Shown here: positions 57,210 to 64,000 of the stretch, piece after piece
Position numbering within the stretch: position 1 is the stretch's first letter
Layout of the letters: each line of letters starts with the position of its first letter
From: Blastococcus capsensis
Lineage (GTDB): Bacteria > Actinomycetota > Actinomycetes > Mycobacteriales > Geodermatophilaceae
Length of the DNA: 64,000 nucleotides
Direction of reading: 5' to 3'
Assembly (NCBI RefSeq): GCF_030165005.1
Contig: NZ_JASNNW010000015.1
Location: 1 to 64,000, forward strand
Notes under the pieces: model-generated
Database searches by the model: none
The model's input: only the letters and a program-made list of their open reading frames with translations
What the model was told of the DNA's origin: nothing
Translations under genes and position numbers: made by a program

Positions 57210-57784
57210 CCACGCCGACCGGCGTCTCGTCCGAGCCGGCACCTCGACGCCGCCGCTGGCCGGCCGTCCTGGTCTTCGTCACGGTCGTCGCGCTGGTCGG
57301 CGGCCTGTTCGCCGCGCGGCTGGGCGGCGACTCCCCGGCGTCGACCTCGGCGCTGATCGGGCAGCCCGCCCCGCCGCTGGCAGGGGAGACGCTCGACGGG
57401 AGCCGGTTCGACCTCGCCGACTGGCGGGGCGAGGTGGTGCTGGTCAACCTGTGGGCATCGTGGTGCGAGCCCTGCCGGCGCGAACACCCCCTGCTGACGT
57501 CCACGGCGGCGTCCCTCGGACCGCGGGGCCTGCGGATCGTGGGGGTCGACGTGCGGGACGACCCCGACGATGCCCGCGCCTTCCTGGCGGAGTTCGGGGG
57601 AGCCCGCTGGCCCACCGTCACCGATCCGGAGGGAACCCACGCGGTCGCCTGGGGAACCTTCGCGCTGCCCGAGACCTACCTCGTCGGCCGGGACGGCACG
57701 GTCGTGGCCAAGACGATCGGCGAGGTCGACGCGGACTGGATCACCGAGCAGGTGGTCCCGCTGCTCGGTGTCGACGCACCGTGA
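57206..57784 (+). CDS. ccmG: CcmG/DsbE-type thioredoxin
   Basis: A 192-residue membrane-anchored thiol-disulfide protein. An N-terminal helix (about residues 18-36) anchors it outside the membrane; the thioredoxin fold has LWASWCEPCRREHP with the active CxxC near residues 87-90 and the cis-Pro in LPETYLV. It keeps the apocytochrome CXXCH cysteines reduced. It overlaps its neighbours at both ends. Confidence 0.9.
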   Translation: MTTPTGVSSEPAPRRRRWPAVLVFVTVVALVGGLFAARLGGDSPASTSALIGQPAPPLAGETLDGSRFDLADWRGEVVLVNLWASWCEPCRREHPLLTSTAASLGPRGLRIVGVDVRDDPDDARAFLAEFGGARWPTVTDPEGTHAVAWGTFALPETYLVGRDGTVVAKTIGEVDADWITEQVVPLLGVDAP

Positions 57785-58974
57785 TGCCCGTGCGTCGGGC
57801 GGCGGGCGCGGCGGTCGTCGTGGGGGTGGTGGTCCTCGCGGTGCTGGGACTGCTGCGCGCCGCCGCGCCGCAGGGCTCCCCGTCGATCCCCGAACAGGTC
57901 CAGGCCGTGGCGGCCGGCCTGCGTTGCCCGACCTGCCAGGGTCAGTCGGTCGCCGACAGCGCGTCGGTCCTCGCCGCGAGCGCCCGGCAGGTGATCGAGG
58001 ACCAGCTCCGGGAAGGCCGGACCCCGGACCAGGTCCGGCAGTACTTCGTCGACCGCTACGGGGAGCAGGTCCTGCTCAGCCCCGATGCGTCCGGCGCCGG
58101 ACTGCTGGCCTGGTTGCTGCCGGCCCTGGCCGTCGCGGCCGGTGGGGTCTTCGCCTGGCGCTGGCTGCACCGGGCGCGCAGCGCGCCGGCGGAACCGGCG
58201 GAGGACGCCGTGGGAGGAGCGGCTCGCCGGGCCCTCGCGGCGCACCGTGCCGGTGCGCTGGTGCCGGACGACTCCCCGGCCGGCGAGTCGTTGCGGGAAG
58301 CCCTGGATGCCCGGCTGGCCGCGGCGGAGGACGACCCGGCCGACGCCGAGGCGGTGGCCGGGGCCGACCGGCGGCTGGCCGCGGCCGTCCGTCGGTACCG
58401 CGCGCGGGAGACGTCCGCGCGGGTGCGGGCTCCCGGCGCAGTGCTGCCGCGACGGGTGGTCACGGCCGGGGCGGCGGTCGTCCTGCTCGCGGCTGCGGGG
58501 GTGGGCGTGGGTTTGGCGGTGGGAGACCGGGGCACCGGGGATCCGGTCACGGGGGACGTCCCGGGGGCGGCGGACCCCGCGGCGGGTGTCGCGGCGCTGC
58601 GGGCCGAGGCAGAAGCCCGACCGCAGGATCCGGCCGCGTGGCTGGCCCTCGGCCGTGCCCTCGACCGCGCGCGGCAGGTCGACCCGGCGGTCGAGGCGTA
58701 CGACCGGGCACTGGCGCTGGAGCCGGCGGCCGACGACGTCGCCCTGCTCCGCGGCAACGTGCTGGTCCGGGCGGGCCGGGGTGCGGAGGCGCTGCCGGCG
58801 ATGCGGGAACTCGCCGGGCGGTACCCCGACGACCCGGACGTCCTGCTCGTCCTCGGTCTGGCGCAGGAGGCGGCCGGGGCGCACGAGGCGATCGACACCC
58901 TGAGCCGCTTCCTCGAGCTCGCCCCGAACTCTCCGGCGGCTCCCGGCGTCCGGGCGCTGCTGGGGGACCGGTGA
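57784..58974 (+). CDS. ccmH: CcmH-CcmI fusion (apocytochrome thioreduction and chaperone)
   Basis: A 396-residue protein joining two System I components. The N-terminal part has a signal/anchor helix and the CcmH redox motif LRCPTCQGQSVADS near residue 44, followed by the three-helix domain and a membrane helix near 110. The second half has another membrane helix near 230 and TPR repeats (DPAAWLALGRALDRARQVDPAVEAYDRAL) as in CcmI, which binds the apocytochrome C-terminus. Fusions of this kind occur in some proteobacteria. Confidence 0.88.
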   Translation: MPVRRAAGAAVVVGVVVLAVLGLLRAAAPQGSPSIPEQVQAVAAGLRCPTCQGQSVADSASVLAASARQVIEDQLREGRTPDQVRQYFVDRYGEQVLLSPDASGAGLLAWLLPALAVAAGGVFAWRWLHRARSAPAEPAEDAVGGAARRALAAHRAGALVPDDSPAGESLREALDARLAAAEDDPADAEAVAGADRRLAAAVRRYRARETSARVRAPGAVLPRRVVTAGAAVVLLAAAGVGVGLAVGDRGTGDPVTGDVPGAADPAAGVAALRAEAEARPQDPAAWLALGRALDRARQVDPAVEAYDRALALEPAADDVALLRGNVLVRAGRGAEALPAMRELAGRYPDDPDVLLVLGLAQEAAGAHEAIDTLSRFLELAPNSPAAPGVRALLGDR

Positions 58975-59345
58975 GATCCCTGGCCGCGGTGGCGGCGCTG
59001 TTCCTCGCCGCCTGCGGGACGACCGACCCCGCGCCGGTGCCCGCCGGGCCGCCGGCGAGCGAGTTGCGGATCGGCATGCAGGAGTACGCGTTCTCGCTGT
59101 CGGTGGGCACGCTGGAGGCCGGACCGGTCACCGTCGTGGTGACCAACGCCGGCGGCGCGGCCCACGACGTCGTGCTGAGGCAGGGCGACCGGGAGATCGG
59201 TCGCAGCGCCGTCCTGCCCCCGGGGGAACGCCAGATCCTCGAGGTCCAGGTGGCGCGCGGCAGCCCGGTCCACCTCGAGTGCACGCTGACGGGCCACTCC
59301 CCGGCCGGTATGCACGCCTCGGTGAGCGTCGCCGCCGCCAGGTGA
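58971..59345 (+). CDS. Cupredoxin-type copper lipoprotein
   Basis: A 124-residue secreted lipoprotein with lipobox LAAC at residues 12-15. The rest is a cupredoxin fold: EYAFSLSVGTLEAGPVTVVVTN and all type 1 copper ligands, His65 (AAHDV), Cys104, His109 and Met114 in C-x4-H-x4-M spacing. It is likely a small electron carrier outside the membrane. It overlaps ccmH by four bases and ends the operon; the bc complex and oxidase genes face it. Confidence 0.82.
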   Translation: MRSLAAVAALFLAACGTTDPAPVPAGPPASELRIGMQEYAFSLSVGTLEAGPVTVVVTNAGGAAHDVVLRQGDREIGRSAVLPPGERQILEVQVARGSPVHLECTLTGHSPAGMHASVSVAAAR

Positions 59346-59352
59346 AACAGCC

Positions 59353-59408
59353 AGGCCCCGTCCAGAGGCTCGCCGCGAGCTTGCGAGCGGTGAGGAGGAC
59401 GGGGTCCT
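59353..59408. terminator. Bidirectional terminator between the ccm and qcr operons
   Basis: AGGCCCCGTCC (59353-59363) pairs with GGACGGGGTCCT (59397-59408); a second stem can form inside from GCTCGC and GCGAGC. TTT follows on the plus strand. It lies between the last plus-strand gene and the cytochrome b gene end. Confidence 0.65.
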
Positions 59409-59411
59409 TTC

Positions 59412-60713
59412 TCAGCCGCGCTGCCGCTTCGCGTACCAGTAGGCGACCACGGCCGCGAGGAGCGGCGCGGCCACCAGTGCGACCCGCAGGACCCGCATCA
59501 CCGTCTGCGGGGAGACGACCAGGATCTCGGCGATGGTGGCGCTCGCCGCGCCGAGGGACAGGACCGTGACCAGGACCGCGACCGCCGTGACGAACGCGAC
59601 CCGGCCGGGTGCTTCGACCGCACTCTCGTTCACGTCGAGCTCGGCCGCCGGCCGCCGCCGGAACAGGCGCTCCACGAGGGGGTAGCCCAGGACGGCGACG
59701 CCGATGAGCCCCGGCAGCAGGATCCCCCCGAGCAGCGGGTTGGTGATCGTGGTGCCCAGGACGGCGACGTCGACCGCGGGCAGCAGCGCGATCCCGCCCT
59801 CGGCGAACAGCATGTACCAGTCCGGGTACATGTCGTTGCTGGCCGCGCCCGCCACGTACGGGCCGACGTGCACCACGTCGCTGAAGGGCACCAGCACGGC
59901 GGCGAGCACGAGCACCGCGGTCGTCAGCAGGGCGAGCAGCAGCAGGCGGGAACGCAGCCCCTCGCCGCTGGGGGCGGCGACGGCCGTCCGGCCGCCCGGT
60001 ATCCTCCGTCCCGGCAGCACGGTGTGCCGGTGACGGACGACCAGCCACAGGTGGAGGCCGAGCACGGCCACGAACACCACCGGCAGCACCAGCACGTGCA
60101 ACCAGAACAGCCGTGGGACGGCGTCGGAGGCGTCCGGTCCACCGAACACCAGATCGGCCAGCTCCGGGCCCAGCCAGGGGATGCTGGAGGCGATCGTGTA
60201 GCCGATCCGGACGCTGCTCCCGGTGACGACGTCGTAGATCAGGTTCTGCCCGGTCCAACCCAGCACGATCGCCAGCAGGAGCAGCACCAGGCCGATCAGG
60301 TAGTTGGTCACCCGGCGCCCGCGGAAGGCCCCGCCGAGGAACACCCGCAGCAGGTGGCCGAGGATCGTCGCGACGAACAGGTAACTGGCCACCCGGTGCA
60401 CCCGCCGCAGCAGCTGCCCGCCGGGGACGTCCTCGCTGATGGTCACCACGGAGGAGAAGGCGGCCGGCAGCTCGCGTCCGGCGTACAACGCCGAGGACCC
60501 GTCGTGGACCACCGGCTGCGCGGAGGGTGCGTAGAAGAACGTCAGGACCGCGCCGGTCAGGAGCAGCACCAGGAAGCACACCACCGCGACCGGCCCGAGC
60601 AGCATGGACCAGTGCGTGGGGACGACGAGCTCGCGCAGCCACCGCGGCGCGCCGTTCCGGGCGGTCCGGTCGCCGCAGCGGCCGGGGGTCTCCTGTCGTT
60701 CGACGACGGTCAT
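59412..60713 (-). CDS. qcrB: Cytochrome b subunit of a bc-type complex
   Basis: A 433-residue cytochrome b with about nine helices. The two heme-ligand pairs are H-x13-H in RVHRVASYLFVATILGHLL and H-x14-H in WLHVLVLPVVFVAVLGLHLW. The quinol-site motif PEWY is PDWY here (SNDMYPDWYMLF). It is about 110 residues shorter than the main actinobacterial QcrB, lacking that long C-terminal tail. It overlaps the Rieske gene by four bases. Confidence 0.85.
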   Translation of the reverse strand: MTVVERQETPGRCGDRTARNGAPRWLRELVVPTHWSMLLGPVAVVCFLVLLLTGAVLTFFYAPSAQPVVHDGSSALYAGRELPAAFSSVVTISEDVPGGQLLRRVHRVASYLFVATILGHLLRVFLGGAFRGRRVTNYLIGLVLLLLAIVLGWTGQNLIYDVVTGSSVRIGYTIASSIPWLGPELADLVFGGPDASDAVPRLFWLHVLVLPVVFVAVLGLHLWLVVRHRHTVLPGRRIPGGRTAVAAPSGEGLRSRLLLLALLTTAVLVLAAVLVPFSDVVHVGPYVAGAASNDMYPDWYMLFAEGGIALLPAVDVAVLGTTITNPLLGGILLPGLIGVAVLGYPLVERLFRRRPAAELDVNESAVEAPGRVAFVTAVAVLVTVLSLGAASATIAEILVVSPQTVMRVLRVALVAAPLLAAVVAYWYAKRQRG

Positions 60714-61516
60714 CCGCGCACCGGTCCCACCGGCACCGGGAAGCCCGCGGTCGCCACCAGGAAGCCCGCACGGTCCACGCCCAGTGGCAGCTGGGGGAGC
60801 GGGCGGGAGGCCGGTCCGAACGTCGGCACCGCGCCGTGCGCGGCATCGAACGTCGCCTGATGGCAGGGGCAGAACAGCTGGTCGGAGGTCTCCTGGTACA
60901 GCCCGACCGGGCAGCCGGCGTGCGTGCAGATCTTCGAGTAGACGACGATGCGCCGACCCACCACCCACTCGAGCACGGTCGGGGGCTCGGCATCACCGGA
61001 CAGCCGGACGAGGACGGCGGACGCGGAGTCGACACGCGTCGAGCCCTCGGGCCACACCGTGCCGAAGCCACCGACGGGGACCTCGTCCGCCCGGATGCGA
61101 TCGCCGTCGGCGGTCACCACGTGGACGCCGCGCCGCCACGGGGTCCCGCGGGGCTCGTCCCGCCCCAGCCAGGCGAGCAGCCCGATGCCGCCCAGCGCGC
61201 CGAGCCCGGCGCCACCGAGGACCCACCGGCGGCGCACCGGGTGCCGGGCGACCGCGGCCGCCACCGGGGCGTCCCCGGCCCGGCGCTCGTCGGGCCAGAC
61301 CCGTTCGGCGGTGGTGCGCGGCCGGACCTGGGCGACGAAGAAGGCGGCGCCGAGCAGGCCGATGCCCAGGACCGAGCCGATCACCTCGGTCGGCCACCCG
61401 GCGACCAGCCCGACCACGAAGGCGGCGACCAGCAGCAGCGTGGCTCCGGCGACCGCGGCCGGGACGGGGCCGCGCAGGACACTCCGATCGGGGGCGTCCG
61501 GGCCGGCCGCGCTCAC
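60710..61516 (-). CDS. qcrA: Rieske iron-sulfur subunit
   Basis: A 268-residue Rieske protein. The [2Fe-2S] ligands are in CTHAGC and CPCHQATFD near residues 200-223. Three N-terminal hydrophobic segments (about 18-36, 40-58 and 90-108) match the three-helix layout of actinobacterial QcrA, but it is shorter than those. A twin-arginine-like RRRWVLGGAG precedes the third helix. GTG 61516 overlaps the diheme cytochrome gene end. Confidence 0.88.
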   Translation of the reverse strand: MSAAGPDAPDRSVLRGPVPAAVAGATLLLVAAFVVGLVAGWPTEVIGSVLGIGLLGAAFFVAQVRPRTTAERVWPDERRAGDAPVAAAVARHPVRRRWVLGGAGLGALGGIGLLAWLGRDEPRGTPWRRGVHVVTADGDRIRADEVPVGGFGTVWPEGSTRVDSASAVLVRLSGDAEPPTVLEWVVGRRIVVYSKICTHAGCPVGLYQETSDQLFCPCHQATFDAAHGAVPTFGPASRPLPQLPLGVDRAGFLVATAGFPVPVGPVRG

Positions 61517-62385
61517 CTCCGGGCTCCCGCGTCGTCGCCTGCGGCCGGGCCCTCGGGGCTCTGCGGCACGTCGTCGGCCGGGGGCACGCCGGGCGGAGGG
61601 ACCGCCGGCTGCCGCCTGGTCCGCACGACGAGGACGAGCGCGCCCACCACGACCAGGGCGAGCACGCCGGTGACCGCGCCCGCGTACACCCGGCCGATGC
61701 CGGTCAGCCCCAGGGGTGTCGGGTCGGCGGACGCCAGCTCCTGCACGTAGGCCGCGATGTCCGCGGCCTCCTGCTCGCTGAGCGTCTCGTCCCCGAACTG
61801 CGGCATCTCGAACGGGCCCACCCGAATGGCCTCGACGACGCCGGTGGGGTCGACGTCCGTGACGTCGGGGGCCAGTGACCCGTCCGCGGAGATCCCGCCC
61901 TGCCCGGCCGCGCTGTGGCAGGGGGCGCAGTTGGTGAGCCACGGGAGCTGGCCCCGACCGGCATCGCCGGGCAGCACCTCGGGGATGACCCCTTCGAGGT
62001 CGAAGGCACCGGTCATCCACGCGACCACCGCACGCCGCTGTTCCGCCGTCAGCTGCTCCTCGATCGCGCCCACCTCGTCGTGCACGATCGGCATCCGGCC
62101 GGTCCGGATCGTGAGATCCACGTACGCCACCGGCAGGCCGCGCAGGTCCGGCCCGGCGGCGGCCCCGGTCCCGGGGACGCCGCTGCCGTTGTTGGCGTGG
62201 CACAGCCCGCAGTACCGCTGGTACAGCGATCCACCTGCGGTGACGTCCACGATCGCCGGCTCGGGCGCCGGGGCGGCGTCGGCCGGTTGCACCAGGAGGG
62301 TCAGCCCCACGCATCCCGCAACGAGCGCGAGCAGGGGGAGCAGCGTTCCGCCCCGCCGCTGTCCCCGTCGGTCGGACGGGGTCAC
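61513..62385 (-). CDS. qcrC: Diheme cytochrome c (QcrC-like)
   Basis: A 290-residue membrane-bound diheme cytochrome: signal helix at residues 15-40, heme motifs CGLCH near 59 and CAPCH near 156, Met ligands probably in GRMPIV and FEMPQFG, and a C-terminal anchor helix near 240-262. This is the QcrC layout that in actinobacteria replaces cytochrome c1 and wires the bc complex directly to the oxidase. GTG 62385 overlaps the upstream gene by four bases. Confidence 0.88.
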   Translation of the reverse strand: MTPSDRRGQRRGGTLLPLLALVAGCVGLTLLVQPADAAPAPEPAIVDVTAGGSLYQRYCGLCHANNGSGVPGTGAAAGPDLRGLPVAYVDLTIRTGRMPIVHDEVGAIEEQLTAEQRRAVVAWMTGAFDLEGVIPEVLPGDAGRGQLPWLTNCAPCHSAAGQGGISADGSLAPDVTDVDPTGVVEAIRVGPFEMPQFGDETLSEQEAADIAAYVQELASADPTPLGLTGIGRVYAGAVTGVLALVVVGALVLVVRTRRQPAVPPPGVPPADDVPQSPEGPAAGDDAGARR

Positions 62386-62780
62386 GGGTGCTCCAGCGTG
62401 TAGAGGTAGGCGACGATGTCGTCGACGTCCTCGACGGTCACGCCGACGTCGGGCATGAGGGTGTCGGGGTTGATCTCCTGCGGGGCCAGGATCCACAGGG
62501 CGAGATTGTCCGGGGTGTTCGGAAGGCTTCCGGCGATGGTGCGGCGGTCGGCGATGCCGCCCAGCGGGGGACCGACGCTGCCCTGCGGTCCGGGCACCCC
62601 CGGGACCTGGTGGCAGGCGAGGCAGCCGTACTCGCGCAGCAGTTCCTGCCCCGCCTGGGGGGCGCCGGGGGGCTCCCCGGTGTCCTCGGTGAGACTGCTG
62701 CAGCCGCTCAGGACGACGATCCCGGCCAGCAGGCCTGCCGCCGTCGGCGCGCCGGCGCGCCATCGCCCGGTCACCAGCAC
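62382..62780 (-). CDS. Monoheme cytochrome c lipoprotein
   Basis: A 132-residue protein with lipobox LSGC near residues 24-27 and one heme motif CLACH near 53. MPDVGVTVEDVDDIVAYL near the end provides the Met ligand and final helix typical of class I cytochromes. As a lipid-anchored carrier it may link the bc complex and oxidase, or be an extra oxidase subunit. It is the second gene upstream of qcrA in the run. Confidence 0.85.
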   Translation of the reverse strand: MLVTGRWRAGAPTAAGLLAGIVVLSGCSSLTEDTGEPPGAPQAGQELLREYGCLACHQVPGVPGPQGSVGPPLGGIADRRTIAGSLPNTPDNLALWILAPQEINPDTLMPDVGVTVEDVDDIVAYLYTLEHP

Positions 62781-62787
62781 GCTCCCC

Positions 62788-63273
62788 TCACCAGCACGGT
62801 CCGATCGCCAGCACGGGCACGATCCCCAGCCCGACCATGCCCAGCGACAGCAGGTTCATGTACAGGCCGCCGGTGACGAGGAAGCGGTTGCGCGCAGTGT
62901 CCGGCACGGCGTCCCAGGCGCGGGCCGGGTACTCACGCGCCTGCTCGCGCTGCACCCGACGGCGTTCGCTCGTCGGCCACAGCGGCGGCCGTGGTGCGAC
63001 GGGGGCCTCCACCTCGCCGGTCCTGGGGTCGGGCAGGTGCCGCAGCGTCCACCACGCCGCGTAGCAGGCAGCGGCGACGGCGGCCGTGAGGACCACCGTC
63101 AGGATCACGAGGAACACCGGCAGCCCGAGGCCCTCGGTCGGGCAGCTCAGCTCGATCGTCCAGTAGCCGACCAGCAGGTGCAGCAGCCAGGCAGCCGTGC
63201 CACCCGCCACCGCGAACCAGAAGACGATCGGCCGGACGCCCGGCCGCTTCGTCTCCGGGGTCGCCGCCGTCAC
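62788..63273 (-). CDS. Membrane protein of unknown function in the respiratory operon
   Basis: A 161-residue protein with three hydrophobic helices (about residues 13-38, 45-70 and 138-158). A charged segment with PPLWPTSERRRVQREQ lies between. No family is recognised. It overlaps the oxidase subunit III gene by four bases, so it is probably a small subunit or assembly factor of the oxidase. Confidence 0.65.
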   Translation of the reverse strand: MTAATPETKRPGVRPIVFWFAVAGGTAAWLLHLLVGYWTIELSCPTEGLGLPVFLVILTVVLTAAVAAACYAAWWTLRHLPDPRTGEVEAPVAPRPPLWPTSERRRVQREQAREYPARAWDAVPDTARNRFLVTGGLYMNLLSLGMVGLGIVPVLAIGPCW

Positions 63274-63878
63274 CAGAACCTCGGGGTGAGGTAGAGGGTG
63301 AAGGCGATCACCAGCCAGGAACCGACGACGAAGTACCAGTAGTGGGCCACGATGACCGCCATCTGCTGCTCGCGCGGCCGCATCCGGTCCCCGCGCACCT
63401 TCAGGGCGACGACGGCGAACCCGATGAGGACGAGAACGGCGTTGATGTGGTGGAACCCGGCGAGAGCCAGGACCAGCGAGCCGTAGACGTCCCGCTGCGG
63501 ATCGATGTCGTTGGCCGGGTAGTCGGCCAACTGGATGGCCAGGAACGCCGCGCCGAGGACCAGTGCGGCGGCCAGCGCGGCGGGCAGCCGCCCACCGGCG
63601 CGCCCGGAGCGTGCCGCGACGTGGACGACCACGGTCGGCACCGCGCTGAGGACCAGCAGCGCCGAGGCGATCCCGGTGCGCCACAGGACCGGGTCCTCGG
63701 CCGGCGGCGGCGGCCATGCCTGGGCGCCGGACCGAAGGTAGTAGTAGGAGAAGATCAGCGCGGCCAGCATCGAGATCAGCACCCAGAGGGTCAGCTGCAT
63801 CCCCCACCAGCCGGAGTCCCTCGCGATGGCCGGGGCGGGCCGGGGCGCCGGGTCGCCGGCGTACCCGCTGGTCCTCAC
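63270..63878 (-). CDS. ctaE: Cytochrome c oxidase subunit III
   Basis: A 202-residue heme-copper oxidase subunit III with five helices. Typical parts are WWGMQLTLWVLISMLAALIFSYYYLR near residue 25, LALAGFHHINAVLVLIGF and IVAHYWYFVVGSWLVIAFTLYL at the end. GTG 63878 has GGGAGGA upstream and overlaps the next upstream gene by four bases. Confidence 0.88.
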   Translation of the reverse strand: MRTSGYAGDPAPRPAPAIARDSGWWGMQLTLWVLISMLAALIFSYYYLRSGAQAWPPPPAEDPVLWRTGIASALLVLSAVPTVVVHVAARSGRAGGRLPAALAAALVLGAAFLAIQLADYPANDIDPQRDVYGSLVLALAGFHHINAVLVLIGFAVVALKVRGDRMRPREQQMAVIVAHYWYFVVGSWLVIAFTLYLTPRFW

Positions 63879-64000
63879 GATCCGTCCTCCCTGCTCCAGG
63901 TCCACGCGATCCCGACGCACACCGCGCCGAGGAGGCCCGCGAGCGAGAGCGGGTAGACCGAGACGAGCACGCCGCCCAGGGCCAGCACGAGGAACAACGC
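63875..64000 (-). CDS. Partial membrane protein, probable oxidase subunit (C-terminal end)
   Basis: The frame is open from the right edge of the window and ends with the last 41 codons ALFLVLALGG, then VSVYPLSLAG and TWSREDGS. It holds two hydrophobic segments and overlaps ctaE by four bases. It is the end of another subunit, possibly subunit I or a small subunit IV; too little is present to decide. Confidence 0.6.
   Translation of the reverse strand, partial: ALFLVLALGGVLVSVYPLSLAGLLGAVCVGIAWTWSREDGS

Overview
The window is chromosomal DNA from a very GC-rich actinobacterium. Evidence: strong third-position GC, frequent GTG starts, many 4-base ATGA/GTGA overlaps, several apparently leaderless genes (a TAnnnT-like -10 hexamer 6-7 bases before the start), a usfX-sigF pair of the mycobacterial type, a fabG1-inhA-hemH cluster in the mycobacterial order, F420-type flavoenzymes, and Ku with split LigD domains. 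A Geodermatophilaceae-like soil or rock actinobacterium would fit, but that is inference; no rRNA or tRNA gene was found to fix the taxon.

Layout. 1-0.45 kb: 3' end of a group II intron (maturase tail, domains V and VI) inside a 13E12/DUF222-type HNH gene. 0.65-10 kb: acyl-CoA ligase, secreted NlpC/P60 hydrolase, a MoxR-DUF58-VWA operon, an MDR oxidoreductase and a class III aminotransferase. 10-20.3 kb: an accessory-looking stretch with a divergent Zwf-like protein, a VapBC pair, a Phd/PIN chimera, an EAL-DICT-LOV-GGDEF gene broken at a 7-bp tandem repeat, an HTH protein, a PAS-PAS-GAF-SpoIIE phosphatase, a RsbW-like ATPase and three decayed SpoIIE fragments. 20.4-35.4 kb: mostly housekeeping (TRIC-like channel, LLM oxidoreductase, LarE-like protein, DAHP synthase, polysaccharide deacetylase, asparaginase, lipid kinase, fabG-inhA-hemH, argG, NfeD and SPFH proteins). 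35.5-40.5 kb: sigma-F, its UsfX-like anti-sigma, a single-chain PAS-PP2C-ATPase-STAS protein, topoisomerase IB and a STAS antagonist. 42-45 kb: Ku, ATP-dependent ligase and LigD polymerase. 45-52.5 kb: purU, fur-catalase, PAC2, AI-2E, F420/PPOX and SatD-like genes. 52.6-59.3 kb: complete System I cytochrome c maturation operon ccmABCDEFG-ccmH/I plus a cupredoxin lipoprotein. 59.4-64 kb: on the opposite strand, a bc-type complex (cytochrome b, Rieske, diheme c), a monoheme c lipoprotein and cytochrome oxidase subunit III, running off the window.

How the parts connect. The ccm operon would mature the c-type cytochromes encoded next to it, and the cupredoxin and monoheme lipoprotein are candidate electron carriers between the bc complex and the oxidase. 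The sigma-F block with its phosphatase, kinase and STAS modules looks like a partner-switching stress or light response; the PP2C genes at 16-20 kb may belong to the same network. Convergent gene pairs are separated by unusually long GC-rich palindromes without a U tract.

The most notable signal is (GCCACCC)x4 at 15317-15344, inside the EAL part of a probable blue-light c-di-GMP enzyme. Four copies put the two halves out of frame; two or five would join them. This could be a phase-variable switch, a recent inactivation or an assembly error.
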